Translations under genes and position numbers: made by a program
Notes under the pieces: model-generated
The model's database searches: none
What the model was told of the DNA's origin: nothing
The model's input: only the letters and a program-made list of their open reading frames with translations
Shown: positions 30,334 through 40,210 of the stretch, in pieces
Position numbering within the stretch: position 1 is the first letter of the stretch
How the letters are laid out: every line of letters starts with the position of its first letter
Assembly (NCBI RefSeq): GCF_932526225.1
Contig: NC_064035.1
Location: 1,404,501 to 1,468,500 of the forward strand
DNA length: 64,000 nt
Direction of reading: 5' to 3'
Source: Nematostella vectensis
Taxonomy: Eukaryota > Cnidaria > Anthozoa > Actiniaria > Edwardsiidae

Positions 30334-31706
30334 GGTGTAGTATTGGTGTGTAGTGTAGTGGCAATAATTGTGTGTGGTGTTAGTATTGGTGTATAGTGTA
30401 GTGGCAATAATTGTGTGTGGTGTAGTATTGGTGTGTAGTGTAGTGGCAATAATTATGTGTGGTGTAGTATTGGTGTGTAGTGTAGTGGCAATAATTGTGT
30501 GGTGTAGTATTGGTGTGTAGTGTAGTGGCAATAATTGTGTATGGTGTAGTATTGGTGTATAGTGTAGTGGCAATAATTGTGTGTGGTGTAGTATTGGTGT
30601 GTAGTGTAGTGGCAATAATTGTGTGTGGTGTAGTATTGGTGTGTAGTGTAGTGGCAATAATTGTGTGTGGTGTAGTATTGGTGTATAGTGTAGTGGCAAT
30701 AATTGTGTGTGGTGTAGTATTGGTGTATAGTGTAGTGGCAATAATTGTGTGTGGTGTAGTATTGGTGTATAGTGTAGTGGCAATAATTGTGTGTGGTGTA
30801 GTATTGGTGTGTAGTGTAGTGGCAATAATTGTGTGTGGTGTAGTATTGGTGTGTAGTGTAGTGGCAATAATTGTGTGTGGTGTAGTATTGGTGTGTAGTG
30901 TAGTGGCAATAATTGTGTGTGGTGTAGTATTGGTGTATAGTGTAGTGGCAATAATTGTGTGTGGTGTAGTATTGGTGTATAGTGTAGTGGCAATAATTGT
31001 GTGGTGTAGTATTGGTGTATAGTGTAGTGGCAATAATTGTGTGTGGTGTAGTATTGGTGTATAGTGTAGTGGCAATAATTGTGTGTGGTGTAGTATTGGT
31101 GTGTAGTGTAGTGGCAATAATTGTGTGTGGTGTAGTATTGGTGTGTAGTGTAGTGGCAATAATTGTGTGTGGTGTAGTATTGGTGTATAGTGTAGTGGCA
31201 ATAATTGTGTGTGGTGTAGTATTGGTGTATAGTGTAGTGGCAATAATTGTGTGTGGTGTAGTATTGGTGTATAGTGTAGTGGCAATAATTGTGTGTGGTG
31301 TAGTATTGGTGTGTAGTGTAGTGGCAATAATTGTGTGTGGTGTAGTATTGGTGTGTAGTGTAGTGGCAATAATTGTGTGTGGTGTAGTATTGGTGTGTAG
31401 TGTAGTGGCAATAATTGTGTGTGGTGTAGTATTGGTGTATAGTGTAGTGGCAATAATTGTGTGGTGTAGTATTGGTGTATAGTGTAGTGGCAATAATTGT
31501 GTGTGGTGTAGTATTGGTGTGTAGTGTAGTGGCAATAATTGTGTGTGGTGTAGTATTGGTGTGTAGTGTAGTGGCAATAATTGTGTGGTGTAGTATTGTT
31601 GTGTAGTGTAGTGGCAATAATTGTGTGGTGTAGTATTGGTGTGTAGTGTAGTGCAATAATTGTGTGTGGTGTAGTATTGGTGTGTAGTGTAGTGGCAATA
31701 ATTGTG
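30334..31706. repeat. 42-nt minisatellite, ~32 copies, with higher-order pattern
   Basis: Unit GGCAATAATTGTGTGTGGTG, TAGTATTGGTGTATAGTGTAGT. Because 42 is divisible by three it leaves long open frames on both strands (14-residue periods) that are not genes. The GTGTAG and GTATAG variants follow the same order twice (around 30600-31000 and 31060-31450), a higher-order period near 460 bp. Confidence 0.97.
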
Positions 31707-31886
31707 TGTTGTAATAAAAGGTGTTTACTTCAAAATTCGGTTGTTTTTTTTTACAATAAAGCTCTACAAAATCAAATCTACCGAGTGAAAAAACTACAAC
31801 ATAAGACAACGAGGAGCCCTATGCTCGGGGGGCCCATAAGATAAATAAGGGGCCACAGGGGGCCCAAAACAAATAATATTATAACA
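31707..31886 (-). mobile_element. LTR (3') of a Ty3/gypsy retrotransposon
   Basis: In element orientation it begins TGTTATAATATT and ends TTATTACAACA, giving TG..CA ends with a short inverted terminus. It is immediately preceded by the purine tract AGAAGGGAGA at 31887-31896, which fits the polypurine primer site. About 180 bp. No matching 5' LTR was found in this window. Confidence 0.7.
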
Positions 31887-31932
31887 TCTCCCTTCTCAAC
31901 AAAGTGTTAGGTTAAGTGTTCAATAAATGTTC

Positions 31933-34092
31933 TTAACAATGTTCAATAAGTCTTTGTGGTTTTTTGATAACCCTGCCAGATGCTGTGCTCATCGGTGTCG
32001 TCTCGTGTTGCCTCTCAGAAGACTTTGGTGGTGTAAGCGATGCTGTCACATTATTGCTTAACTGTGTGGGGTTGTTGGTACTTTCTGGTGGTAGTTGAGG
32101 AATGGCTGGTATAACAAAAGGACTTGTGCTCATCGATTGATCATTAGGTGTTGAAATGATTTGTCGTCGATTTCTCCTGAAGACACGCCCACGCTCATCT
32201 CCTAATAAGTACGATCGGGGCAATACTTCTGCTTTCCTCCACTCAGCCTCCCGGTTTGGACGGATACGCACCTTATCTCCAACTTGTAAAGGAGGGAGAT
32301 CATGACTATGACTATCATAATACTTTTTTGAAACACTCTGACGATGTTTCAATGTCTTCACAACTTGATTTGGGTCAACAGGCTGAGGCAGTAGCAAACG
32401 TCGATGAGTCGGTAGTTGGGTACGTGTTCTCCTACTCATTAGCAGCTGAGCTGGAGACACACCTAAGTCATCAAAGGGTGTATTCCTGTATTTGAGTAAT
32501 CCTTCAAAAGGATCTTTGTTGTCAGCAGCCGCTTTCTTTAAAATCCGTTTTGCGGTCTGAACTGCTTTCTCGGCAGCTCCATTTGATTGTGGATACTCTG
32601 GAGAGCTTGTGGTGTGACGGAAACCCCACTCATCTGCAAACTTTTTGAACTCATGTGAACTATTAAAAAGGTTTCTAGTGTTACTGTACTGGGAGCCATT
32701 GTCGCTCAGAACTTCCACCGGGATCCCAAACCTTGCAAAAATCTTCTTTAAGTTATTGATAACACAATTAGCAGTGGTTTGGCGTAACAACTCAATCTCA
32801 AAGTACTTTGAATACAAATCGGTAACAAGCAAATAGGAATGTCCGGCATATTCAAAGATGTCAGTACTGATCACTTGCCAAGGCAATCCAGGAACCTCAC
32901 GTGGTAGTAGGGTCTCTCTTGGCTGTTGGTTTCGGAAGGCATTACATATGGAGCAGGAACTAATCTTGTCTTTGATCTGTGCAGTCATTGAGGGCCAGAA
33001 AACATATTCTCTTGCAAAACTGAGACTTTTGTTCTCACCCATGTGTGCGCCATGAATTTCTTCTAGCACCTCTGCCCTCAACGATCTCGGGACAATGATT
33101 CTGTCTGCTTTGAATAACAAACCATCTTCTACGCTAAGTTCCTCTCTAAAACTCCAGTATTCTCTCGCTAGCTCATCAAGTTGATGTTTTTCTGCTGGCC
33201 AACCTTTAACGACATATTCCATGACCACTTGAGAGGTAACATCGCAGTTTGATGCTTCCTTGAATTTTTGCAAAGTGCTTGAATCTACACCAAGACTGTC
33301 AATTAAGTTGATTCCAATCATCTCTTCTGGTTCACTAACTGGTTTAGTGTCACTAACTGGGGCTCTGCTTAAGCAATCTGAGATGAATTGTTTCTTTCCT
33401 GGCACATAACGAACATCAAGGTCATACTTTGTCAGCTTTAACAACATCCTCTGCAATCTCGGTGGTGCTTCATTCAAGGGCTTTTTGAAGATGGCTTCTA
33501 GTGGTTTGTGGTCGGTTTCAACTACAACACGACGTCCATAAACATAAGTATGGAACTTTTCAGTTCCCCAGACAATTGCCAGAAGCTCTCGCTCGATGTT
33601 GGCATACCTTGTCTCAGCAGGTGATAGTGTTTTTGAGCCAAATGCTACAGGTCTTTCGTCCTGCAGAATCACAGCACCTAATCCCGTGCCACTTGCATCA
33701 ACATTAAGCACTGTCTCTTTGGTGTTGTCAAAATAGGCTAAAACTGGCGCTGAGGTAATGACTGCTTTGAGCTTGTCAAATGCATGCTGTTGAGGTGTCT
33801 CCCATACGAATGCGGTATCATTCCTTGTTAGCTGCGAGATAGGGCCCTGGAGATCAGCTTTATGTTCAATAAATTTATCCAGATAGTTTACAGTTCCTAG
33901 GAAACGTAGTATGCCATCTTTATCGGTCGGGGCAGGCATCTCGTTGATAGCTCTTAACTTTTCAGGATCAGGCTTTAAACCGTCTGCAGTAAATAGGTGT
34001 CCAACGTAGCTGACTTCAGGAACTCGAAGTTTGGCTTTACGTGGATTGAACTTTAGACCTATCTCACGGCTCCTCTTCAATACTGCAATCAT
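31933..34092 (-). CDS. Ty3/gypsy Pol: 3' reverse transcriptase, RNase H, integrase
   Basis: Long uninterrupted frame (about 719 residues) of a retrotransposon polyprotein. Order: end of RT and connection (LKFNPRKAKL, YVGHLFTADGLKPDPEK), RNase H (NVDASGTGLGAVI; VVETDHKPLEAIF), integrase zinc-binding region (IHGAHMGENK ... CSICNAF), and the DDE core with the three acids in STDIFEYAG, LSDNGSQYS and GAAEKAVQTAKRIL. It ends near the polypurine tract. Intact frame suggests a fairly recent insertion, but the element lacks gag, protease and the front of RT. The upstream RT segment is in another frame. Confidence 0.93.
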   Translation of the reverse strand: MIAVLKRSREIGLKFNPRKAKLRVPEVSYVGHLFTADGLKPDPEKLRAINEMPAPTDKDGILRFLGTVNYLDKFIEHKADLQGPISQLTRNDTAFVWETPQQHAFDKLKAVITSAPVLAYFDNTKETVLNVDASGTGLGAVILQDERPVAFGSKTLSPAETRYANIERELLAIVWGTEKFHTYVYGRRVVVETDHKPLEAIFKKPLNEAPPRLQRMLLKLTKYDLDVRYVPGKKQFISDCLSRAPVSDTKPVSEPEEMIGINLIDSLGVDSSTLQKFKEASNCDVTSQVVMEYVVKGWPAEKHQLDELAREYWSFREELSVEDGLLFKADRIIVPRSLRAEVLEEIHGAHMGENKSLSFAREYVFWPSMTAQIKDKISSCSICNAFRNQQPRETLLPREVPGLPWQVISTDIFEYAGHSYLLVTDLYSKYFEIELLRQTTANCVINNLKKIFARFGIPVEVLSDNGSQYSNTRNLFNSSHEFKKFADEWGFRHTTSSPEYPQSNGAAEKAVQTAKRILKKAAADNKDPFEGLLKYRNTPFDDLGVSPAQLLMSRRTRTQLPTHRRLLLPQPVDPNQVVKTLKHRQSVSKKYYDSHSHDLPPLQVGDKVRIRPNREAEWRKAEVLPRSYLLGDERGRVFRRNRRQIISTPNDQSMSTSPFVIPAIPQLPPESTNNPTQLSNNVTASLTPPKSSERQHETTPMSTASGRVIKKPQRLIEHC

Positions 34093-34100
34093 CTTGTGAT

Positions 34101-34390
34101 CTAGCTCACATTTCCACCATGTATCAAAAAGTCGTCAACGATTATTTCTACTGGTACTCCTGCGAAGAGTCGGTCCATCTCTCGTTGGTAAATCTCGGGC
34201 GCGGAACTTATGCCGAATGGGAGCCGCAGGAATCTGTATCGACCCCAGGGGGTATTGAAAGTCAGGAGCTTCGAGCTTTCTTCGTCTACTGGTAGTTGCC
34301 AAAAACCGCTGCATGCATCCAACGTTGAGAATATTTCAGCACCGGTGAGTTTGTTGGCAACCTGTTCCACTGTGGCCATCGGATAATATC
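34101..34390 (-). pseudogene. RT catalytic segment of the same element, out of frame and truncated
   Basis: Encodes the RT core from YYPMATVEQVANKLTGAEIF through TLDACSGFWQLPV, LRLPFGISSAPEIYQ and the VDDFLIHG catalytic box, then runs into a stop; the downstream Pol continues in a different frame from about 34100. On the 5' side the RT sequence stops abruptly at the 16-nt minisatellite. The element cannot be autonomous as it stands. Confidence 0.85.
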
Positions 34391-35090
34391 GGATATGGAT
34401 AGGGGAGGACATGGATAGGGGAGGACATGGATAGGGGAGGACATGGATAGGGGAGGATATGGATAGGGGAGGACATGGATAGGGGAGGATATAAATAAGG
34501 GAGGACATGGATAGGGGAGGACATGGATAGGGGAGGATATGGATAGGGGAGGATATGGATAGGGGAGGACAAGGATAGGGGAGGATATGGATAGGGGAGG
34601 ACATGGATAGGGGAGGACATGGATAGGGGAGGATATGGATAGGGGGAGGATATGGATTGGGGAGGACATGGATAGGGGAGGATATGGATAGGGGAGGATA
34701 TGGATAGGGGAGGACATGGATAGGGGAGGACATGGATAGGGAAGGATATGGATAGGGGAGGACATGGATGGGGGGAGGATATGGATAGGGGAGGACATGC
34801 ATAGGGGAGGACATGCATAGGGGAGGACATGGATAGGGGAGGACATGGATAGGGGAGGACATGGATAGGGGAGGATATGGATAGGGGAGGGCATGGATAG
34901 GGGGAGGCATGGATAGGGGAGGACATGGATAGGGGAGTACATCGATAGGGGGAGGCATGGATAGGGGAGGACATGGATAGGGGAGTACATCGATAGGGGG
35001 AGGCATGGATTGGGGAGGATATGGATAGGGGAGGATATGGAAAGGGGAAGGACATTGATAATTGGAGGGGGACATGGATAGGGGAGGGTA
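34379..35090. repeat. 16-nt minisatellite ATGGATAGGGGAGGAC, ~44 copies
   Basis: ATGGATAGGGGAGGAC and ATATGGATAGGGGAGG variants in tandem. It replaces everything upstream of the RT palm of the retroelement, and the boundary with RT sequence is sharp. Gives proline-rich pseudo-frames on the minus strand. Confidence 0.97.
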
Positions 35091-36421
35091 TGAATAGGGC
35101 TTTGGGGAGTACGTAAAAAATTGACAAATTATCACGATAGTAGTATCCCCTGGTATTTCACCGCGACTACGGAGTTTCCACCCAACGCCACAGACCCACA
35201 AACCCATTGTGCAACAACCCTTGATTGTAATTATTGCATTTATTATTTTTATTAATCACTCATGCAGTTCGCATTTTTCAATTCTATGTCAAATGCTAGC
35301 TGCTTTACAACTATTCCTTTTTTGCATATGGCGTTAGGACACATTAAGACACCAGCGTTGCAAGGGTTATCGATCCTTACAGTCCAAAGTGCACATAGTT
35401 TTTACAGTTACATTTTACGAGGAATCGGTCAATTTACAGCTGGAAGACGTTGATGGACTCGTCGAAGTTTCTTGGGCATTGTAACTTGTTGGGGTTATGG
35501 CGAGTATACAAAAGGGATGATGCTCATATCAATAATTCAGCCTTTCTGTGAATACAAAAATATATAATGCCATTAAGTAGCAAACAAGAAAAAAAAGAAC
35601 AGAAACCCTAGCTGCCCCCTGCAAGGAGCAAGTTGATGTTATAACTATTTTGAGCTAAACGCTTAAAAAAAGTGTGGTGAGCGAAGAGTTTTACATCAAC
35701 AAATAGACACGCTAATAATGACCAACTGTTACATCGTTAGCTGGGTGTGTGTTGGTGTGTGGTGGGTGTGTGTTGGTGTGTGGTGGGTGTGTGGTTGGTG
35801 TGTGTTGGTGTGTGGTGGGTGTGTGGTGGGTGTGTGGTGGGTGTGTGTTGGTGTGTGGTGGGTGTGTGTTGGTGTGAGGTGGGTGTGTGTTGGTGTGTGG
35901 TGGGTGTGTGTTGGTGTGAGGTGGGTGTGTGTTGGTGTGAGGTGGGTGTGTGTTGGTGTGAGGTGGGTGTGTGTTGGTGTGTGGTGGCTGTGTGTTGGTG
36001 TGTGTTGGTGTGTGGTGGGTGTGTCTTGGTGTGTGGTGGGTGTGTGTTGGTGTGTGGTGGGTGTGGTCTCGCCGTTCTATCTTTTTTTATTTATTTTTAT
36101 TTTTTTATGGATCGATGGACAAGGTTTCCATTATTTTCTTTTTTCTGCAATCCCCTGTTTTTCTATTTTGTAGAGTAAGTGAATGAATATGTGTATCTCT
36201 AATTTACACCGAGACTTGTCTTGAAGCTGTACGAACTCTCATGTCTCAGAGCTAAAATAATTAGATTCGAAAATTCGGTCTAAATACCGAAAAAAGGCGA
36301 TAAAATATTATCGTTGGCGAAGGAATGCAAATTCACCCCCCAGCCCCCCAGCCCCTGATGCGAATAGACAAATAAAGTTTATGTCCCCAGCGCTTTTCAA
36401 TATCTCACCAAATTTGCGTTT
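35091..36421. other. intergenic interval with a GT-rich array
   Basis: No gene recognised. Contains the TGTGTGTTGGTGTGTGGTGG-type array at 35742-36067 followed by T-rich sequence. Confidence 0.6.
35742..36067. repeat. GT-rich minisatellite
   Basis: Units of GGTGTGTGTTGGTGTGTGGT (about 21 nt) with GTGAGG variants; the plus-strand Cys/Val/Trp open frames across it are artefacts of the repeat. Confidence 0.95.
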
Positions 36422-36661
36422 CTATCTCTGTTCAGTCTTCTTTGCCTCTGTCCGCCTGGCGCGTAGATAGGCCATTCTCGCCCGCCACAAGTCATCACTG
36501 TCCGGTCCTTGGGCCAGTTGGACAAGTGGGTCTTGTCCTCCCATCGCTTCCCTTCTTTTTTCCAATTCACGCCCTACTCTGTAAAACCCATGGGTGAATC
36601 GGGGAGCAACCAAAGCGCAGAAGAGAACAGCGACGAGTACGTACTTCATTGTAGGTGACAT
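36422..36661 (-). CDS. small secreted peptide precursor A (FYRVGR motif), not recognised
   Basis: Up to 79 residues; the second Met (residue 5) starts a good signal peptide (MKYVLVAVLFCALVAP), with likely cleavage in the RFTHG region. The mature chain then begins with FYRVGRELEKR, followed by an Arg/Lys-rich tail; no cysteines in the predicted mature part. A Gly followed by basic residue is the usual signal for peptide amidation, so FYRV-amide is a possible product (inference). An acceptor (CTATTAG) lies just upstream of the ATG, so the whole coding region is one exon, probably joined to the untranslated exon at 38915-38873. It matches precursor B at 44004-44282 in layout and motif. Function unknown. 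Confidence 0.65.
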   Translation of the reverse strand: MSPTMKYVLVAVLFCALVAPRFTHGFYRVGRELEKRREAMGGQDPLVQLAQGPDSDDLWRARMAYLRARRTEAKKTEQR

Positions 36662-36728
36662 CGCGGTATTCTAATAGATAAAAGATCAATCGACATTAAC
36701 TCACACGACGCCAGATAAGTCATGGTAG

Positions 36729-36795
36729 GAAGTGGCGCGATAGCTTAGTGGTACAAGCTTCGTCCCCCCGCTAGGCCATACTATTAAACGTCGTA
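36729..36795 (+). repeat. possible SINE head
   Basis: AAGTGGCGCGATAGCTTAGTGG is nearly the same as the string at 5147 and carries an A-box-like TAGCTTAGTGG. Probably a dispersed tRNA-derived element. Confidence 0.35.
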
Positions 36796-37015
36796 ACTTA
36801 TTCTTCAATCTCATGTCTCACTGTTTATTATTCTTGTCATGGACTGTTTTCAGACATGTTATTTGTTTAATCAGAAGTATTCCCACTAATAAAATAAAAA
36901 TCTTTTAAGAACCTTATATGCTGGGCTTATAGCGGTTTATAGGAACATGTTAAGCCTGGATTCCATGTTAACGATAAGACGAAGCGATATCAAATGCGCA
37001 AAAAATAGTTACTCG

Positions 37016-37391
37016 CTATATCTTATGTACATCATCAAAGCTTGCTCTCGCCTTACTCCTCAGTGTCATAAATTGGGCTAGTAGGAGGAGTAATCTGATA
37101 AAAATGACTAAAAAACCATATTCCATATTCAGTAAGGTTCCATTAAAGTCGTTTATCAATTCATCAAACCTGAAAACAAAAAGAACAATCTGCACAATCT
37201 AAACTTTTGCTACTGTTTTTACTTGCAGTTTCATATTCAATACTTTGTATCGAATGCTAGGCACTTTATTGCGGAAAAGTGTGTTTTTTTGCCCTGAAGG
37301 CGAACCGGGGATAACCGGGAACAGACGCACGAAATCTTTGTGATTTTGCTTTTGCATCTGCTCTGACACACGCTGAATCTCCGGAGAAATC
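37016..37391 (-). other. two candidate coding exons of an unrecognised protein
   Basis: Exon-like segment starting at 37391 after a CTGCAG acceptor reads ISPEIQRVSEQMQKQNHKDF... in one frame; a second, 37169-37016, after a strong TTTTGTTTTCAG acceptor, encodes 50 residues with a membrane-like stretch (YGFLVIFIRLLLLLAQFM) and a stop. The phases of the two do not join with any strong donor, so they may belong to different transcripts or be chance frames. They sit between the first exon and coding exon of peptide gene A. Confidence 0.25.
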
Positions 37392-38717
37392 TGCAGGAAA
37401 ATATGGTTTCCCCATTGTCATTAGGCAGACAGATCGTATAGAATGGTAGTAAAAACTATTGAAAAGGTCAATTATTGTTTCAAATATGCCAAATGCACTT
37501 ATAAAGTTAATGAAAATATGAGTGTTGCTTGCTAACCCCACTTCATTTATTAATCAAAACTAATAAACTCACAGGATGGAAAAAATAAATGAGATTGTTT
37601 TGTATCTTTATATTCACCATATGCCTGATGTTACTTTCGGTCTTTGGACTGTAGTTTAAATTTAAACATAAGGCCGCACAATTTTGTCAAACGAAAAGTA
37701 TCTCAGAAAGTATCCGAATTATTCAGAAATAGCCATTAGATGCTCTTAACAGCTGTTAAACAAAGAAAGTAGCGACGTTAGCAAGCGGCGCTAACTAAAA
37801 GGCCCTCGAGGACACAGGCAATTCTCACACAAACCTCTTTAAGCACATTCATATAGCACAATCTATAAGCACAATCATATAGTAAGAATAAACAGAACAG
37901 AGACCCAACAAACAATTCCTCGACAGAAGGACTTAAAAGCTAATTAAGCACAGTTTCAAAGCAGTGTGTATCAAAAGGTATCAAGGCGCATTTCAGTTGC
38001 TTAGAGATACTTGAGAAAGCTATTATGTATTTCTTAATAGCGTGTTACTGACGTGTGAGAAACGGAGATGTTTCGTGCTAGAGACACTGGTTTCCGTTGG
38101 TTCGGGAGACTTGAAATGTCAAATCAGTATTTGAGGCTGAACTCCATCCGGAGAGGGAACTTTGCTAGCGGAAAGTCAAACTTTGTGTCAAACTGTATTC
38201 AACGGATTACTTTCTACGTTAAGAGTGTGAGATAACGAAAAAAGTGAGAATATTGAAGCAGCAGTCGGCCAATAACGTCAGCTCAGCAAATACCAACAAA
38301 TACCTAGTAAGCACCGCAAAACCTGCGCAAGAGTAAATAAAAATACAATATTTGCGTTAAGAGAATAGCGTGCTTACACTTTCTCCTCTTTATGTCAATA
38401 TTTTTATATCAATAGATATTACCAGTAAATACTTAACTGCTTGACGAGAAGGGTTTATGAAACAAACATTTTTTTTCGGCTTTATTGAAAACGGCGAAGA
38501 TGCAAACTGTGCCATTCTTGGTTAATTTGGAAGTAACGCCACAGCGGGTGCCATGAAATACCCATCGTTATTATTATTATTTATTTTGTCCTCAGTTTCG
38601 CCGCCTAGGATATTTTTCCAGAGATTGTCTAATCATAGAAAAAGTGGTCGTCTCTTTCCTTTGTAGCCCTTATTTATTTGTCTTAGAATAACAGTAAATC
38701 AAGGCTAGAAAATCTGT

Positions 38718-38758
38718 AACTGAACTAACAAGTTGTGAAACAACTTGTTAGTTCAGTT
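38718..38758. other. perfect 19-bp hairpin with 3-nt loop
   Basis: AACTGAACTAACAAGTTGT, loop GAA, then the exact reverse complement. A perfect stem of this length is rare by chance. It lies about 115 nt into the presumed first intron of peptide gene A. Confidence 0.85.
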
Positions 38759-38872
38759 GTAAAAATCTCACAGTGCTATGGTGAGTACTTTAACGCGCAA
38801 TTGGTAACAAAATCGATGTCTAAGTGATAAAACAAAGTGCCCAAGAAAACATAAAGTTCTAACCATACTCAC

Positions 38873-38949
38873 CGTACTCGATGGAGTAGATTCCTGGCTC
38901 AAGGTGTTATTGAAATGTGAGAGTCCGGAGTGCAGGTACCCTTATATGC
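38873..38949 (-). promoter_or_regulatory. TATA box and untranslated first exon, probably of peptide gene A
   Basis: On the minus strand CATATAAGG (38949-38941) is followed about 30 nt later by a likely start near 38915, and an exon ending at 38873 with the strong donor CG|GTGAGT. No coding frame needed. The coding exon of peptide gene A lies 2.2 kb downstream with an acceptor just before its ATG. Confidence 0.45.
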
Positions 38950-40049
38950 CCGCCTACCGGAACCTTAACGCCTCGCAAATGTAAATATCTCTTGATGCTA
39001 GTCGCTATTGCGTATGTCCAAGACCACTCCTCTATCGCCACCAAGTGCGTGCAATTCACCCAAAATCGCCGCCTGTAATGGAACCCTCGGTTCTTTAGCA
39101 TCTTTTGTCAAAATAATCCTTGTAAAAAGGCGATTAATCTGGGTCGAGTCCCTCTCGCTCTATTGTAGTCATTATTATAGCGACGGGACTTCAAAGCGAG
39201 ATCCGGTCTTATCTAAACTTTTTGAGCTGCAATGCCGAGGGCATCTGCTCTTTGTTTTGAGCGCTAGTGGTTTAGGTAAGATGAAGGATTAGTGTGTAAA
39301 TTACAGGCTTACTTAGGTTAGTTCATGCCAAACTTATTGTTACGTTCATTTCCTTTTAATAAAAACTAACGGAGAATGAGCTGAAAGAAATTAGAGAGTT
39401 GTGACTTGATCAATTCCTAAAGGGAACGTCTCAGATAACAAAATCGATATAGATGACACACGAACCCATTTTTAAAGCTCCGTTATCATGTCTTCGGGAT
39501 TTTTCTGCAATATTATGACTCTCAAAGCTTGCTATCGCGCTCAAGATAACAGGTTTTCGCAAAAGATTATATTCCCATCTATTGAAATAATGTCGGCACG
39601 AATTGTGAAGCTTAATAAGCGCATCGCTTCAGAAGATAATTGCCAATATCCATGTTTAAGGTTGCAAGAGATGCGCAAGAAATCTGTACTCTATGTTTGT
39701 CTTTGACCGTTTCTTTTCTCTTTTGGCAACATGACGAAGAAAAGACATGGGATTGAATTTTGATTGAATTGGCTAGGGAGCAACATTAGAATACCCGAAA
39801 AAAAGACACGCAAAATATTCTCATTTCTAAACAACAAGAAAATAATATAAAGCACAGAGTATTCTCAAATCTACGATCAAAAAATACGCTCAGAACTGCT
39901 CAGAACTGGTCTTTGTAAAAAGCAAATATAACGCCGTTACAGGTGATTAGCATTCTTTCATAACCCTTTACGTGTTTAGATACGAGTATTAAACCTTTAT
40001 TTCATTTCTAACGCAAATTAATAAGCATCGAAGCACTGTGGCATAATGA

Positions 40050-40210
40050 TGGGTTCACTGGTAAGTATTGGCTTCTCTCTATGGTGCCCGCGACTCTCAC
40101 CGAGTTCCGGGTTCGATTCCCGGTCCTGTCGTGAGTTAAGCTTGTTGGGGGGGTTTCTCCGAGTTCTCCGGTTTTCCCCCTCCACAAAAACCTACAATCT
40201 AAGCTATGCT
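40050..40210 (+). repeat. tRNA-derived SINE fragment
   Basis: CGGGTTCGATTCCCGGTCC (from about 40107) is a strong B-box/T-arm match, followed by GTTTCTCCGAGTTCTCCGG and C-rich sequence like the conserved bodies of many marine-animal SINEs. The 5' half does not fold as a tRNA. Confidence 0.5.

Noticed and set aside
30169-31809. Long open frames on both strands (HYTPILHHTQLLPL and CGVVLVCSVVAIIV repeats)
   Set aside because: The 42-nt period is a multiple of three, so the array stays open in all frames; no gene features.
35718-36186. Cys/Val/Trp-rich plus-strand frames
   Set aside because: Products of the GT-rich array.
40050-40210. tRNA gene
   Set aside because: Only the T-arm/B-box half matches; the 5' half cannot form D and acceptor stems, so a SINE fragment is more likely.
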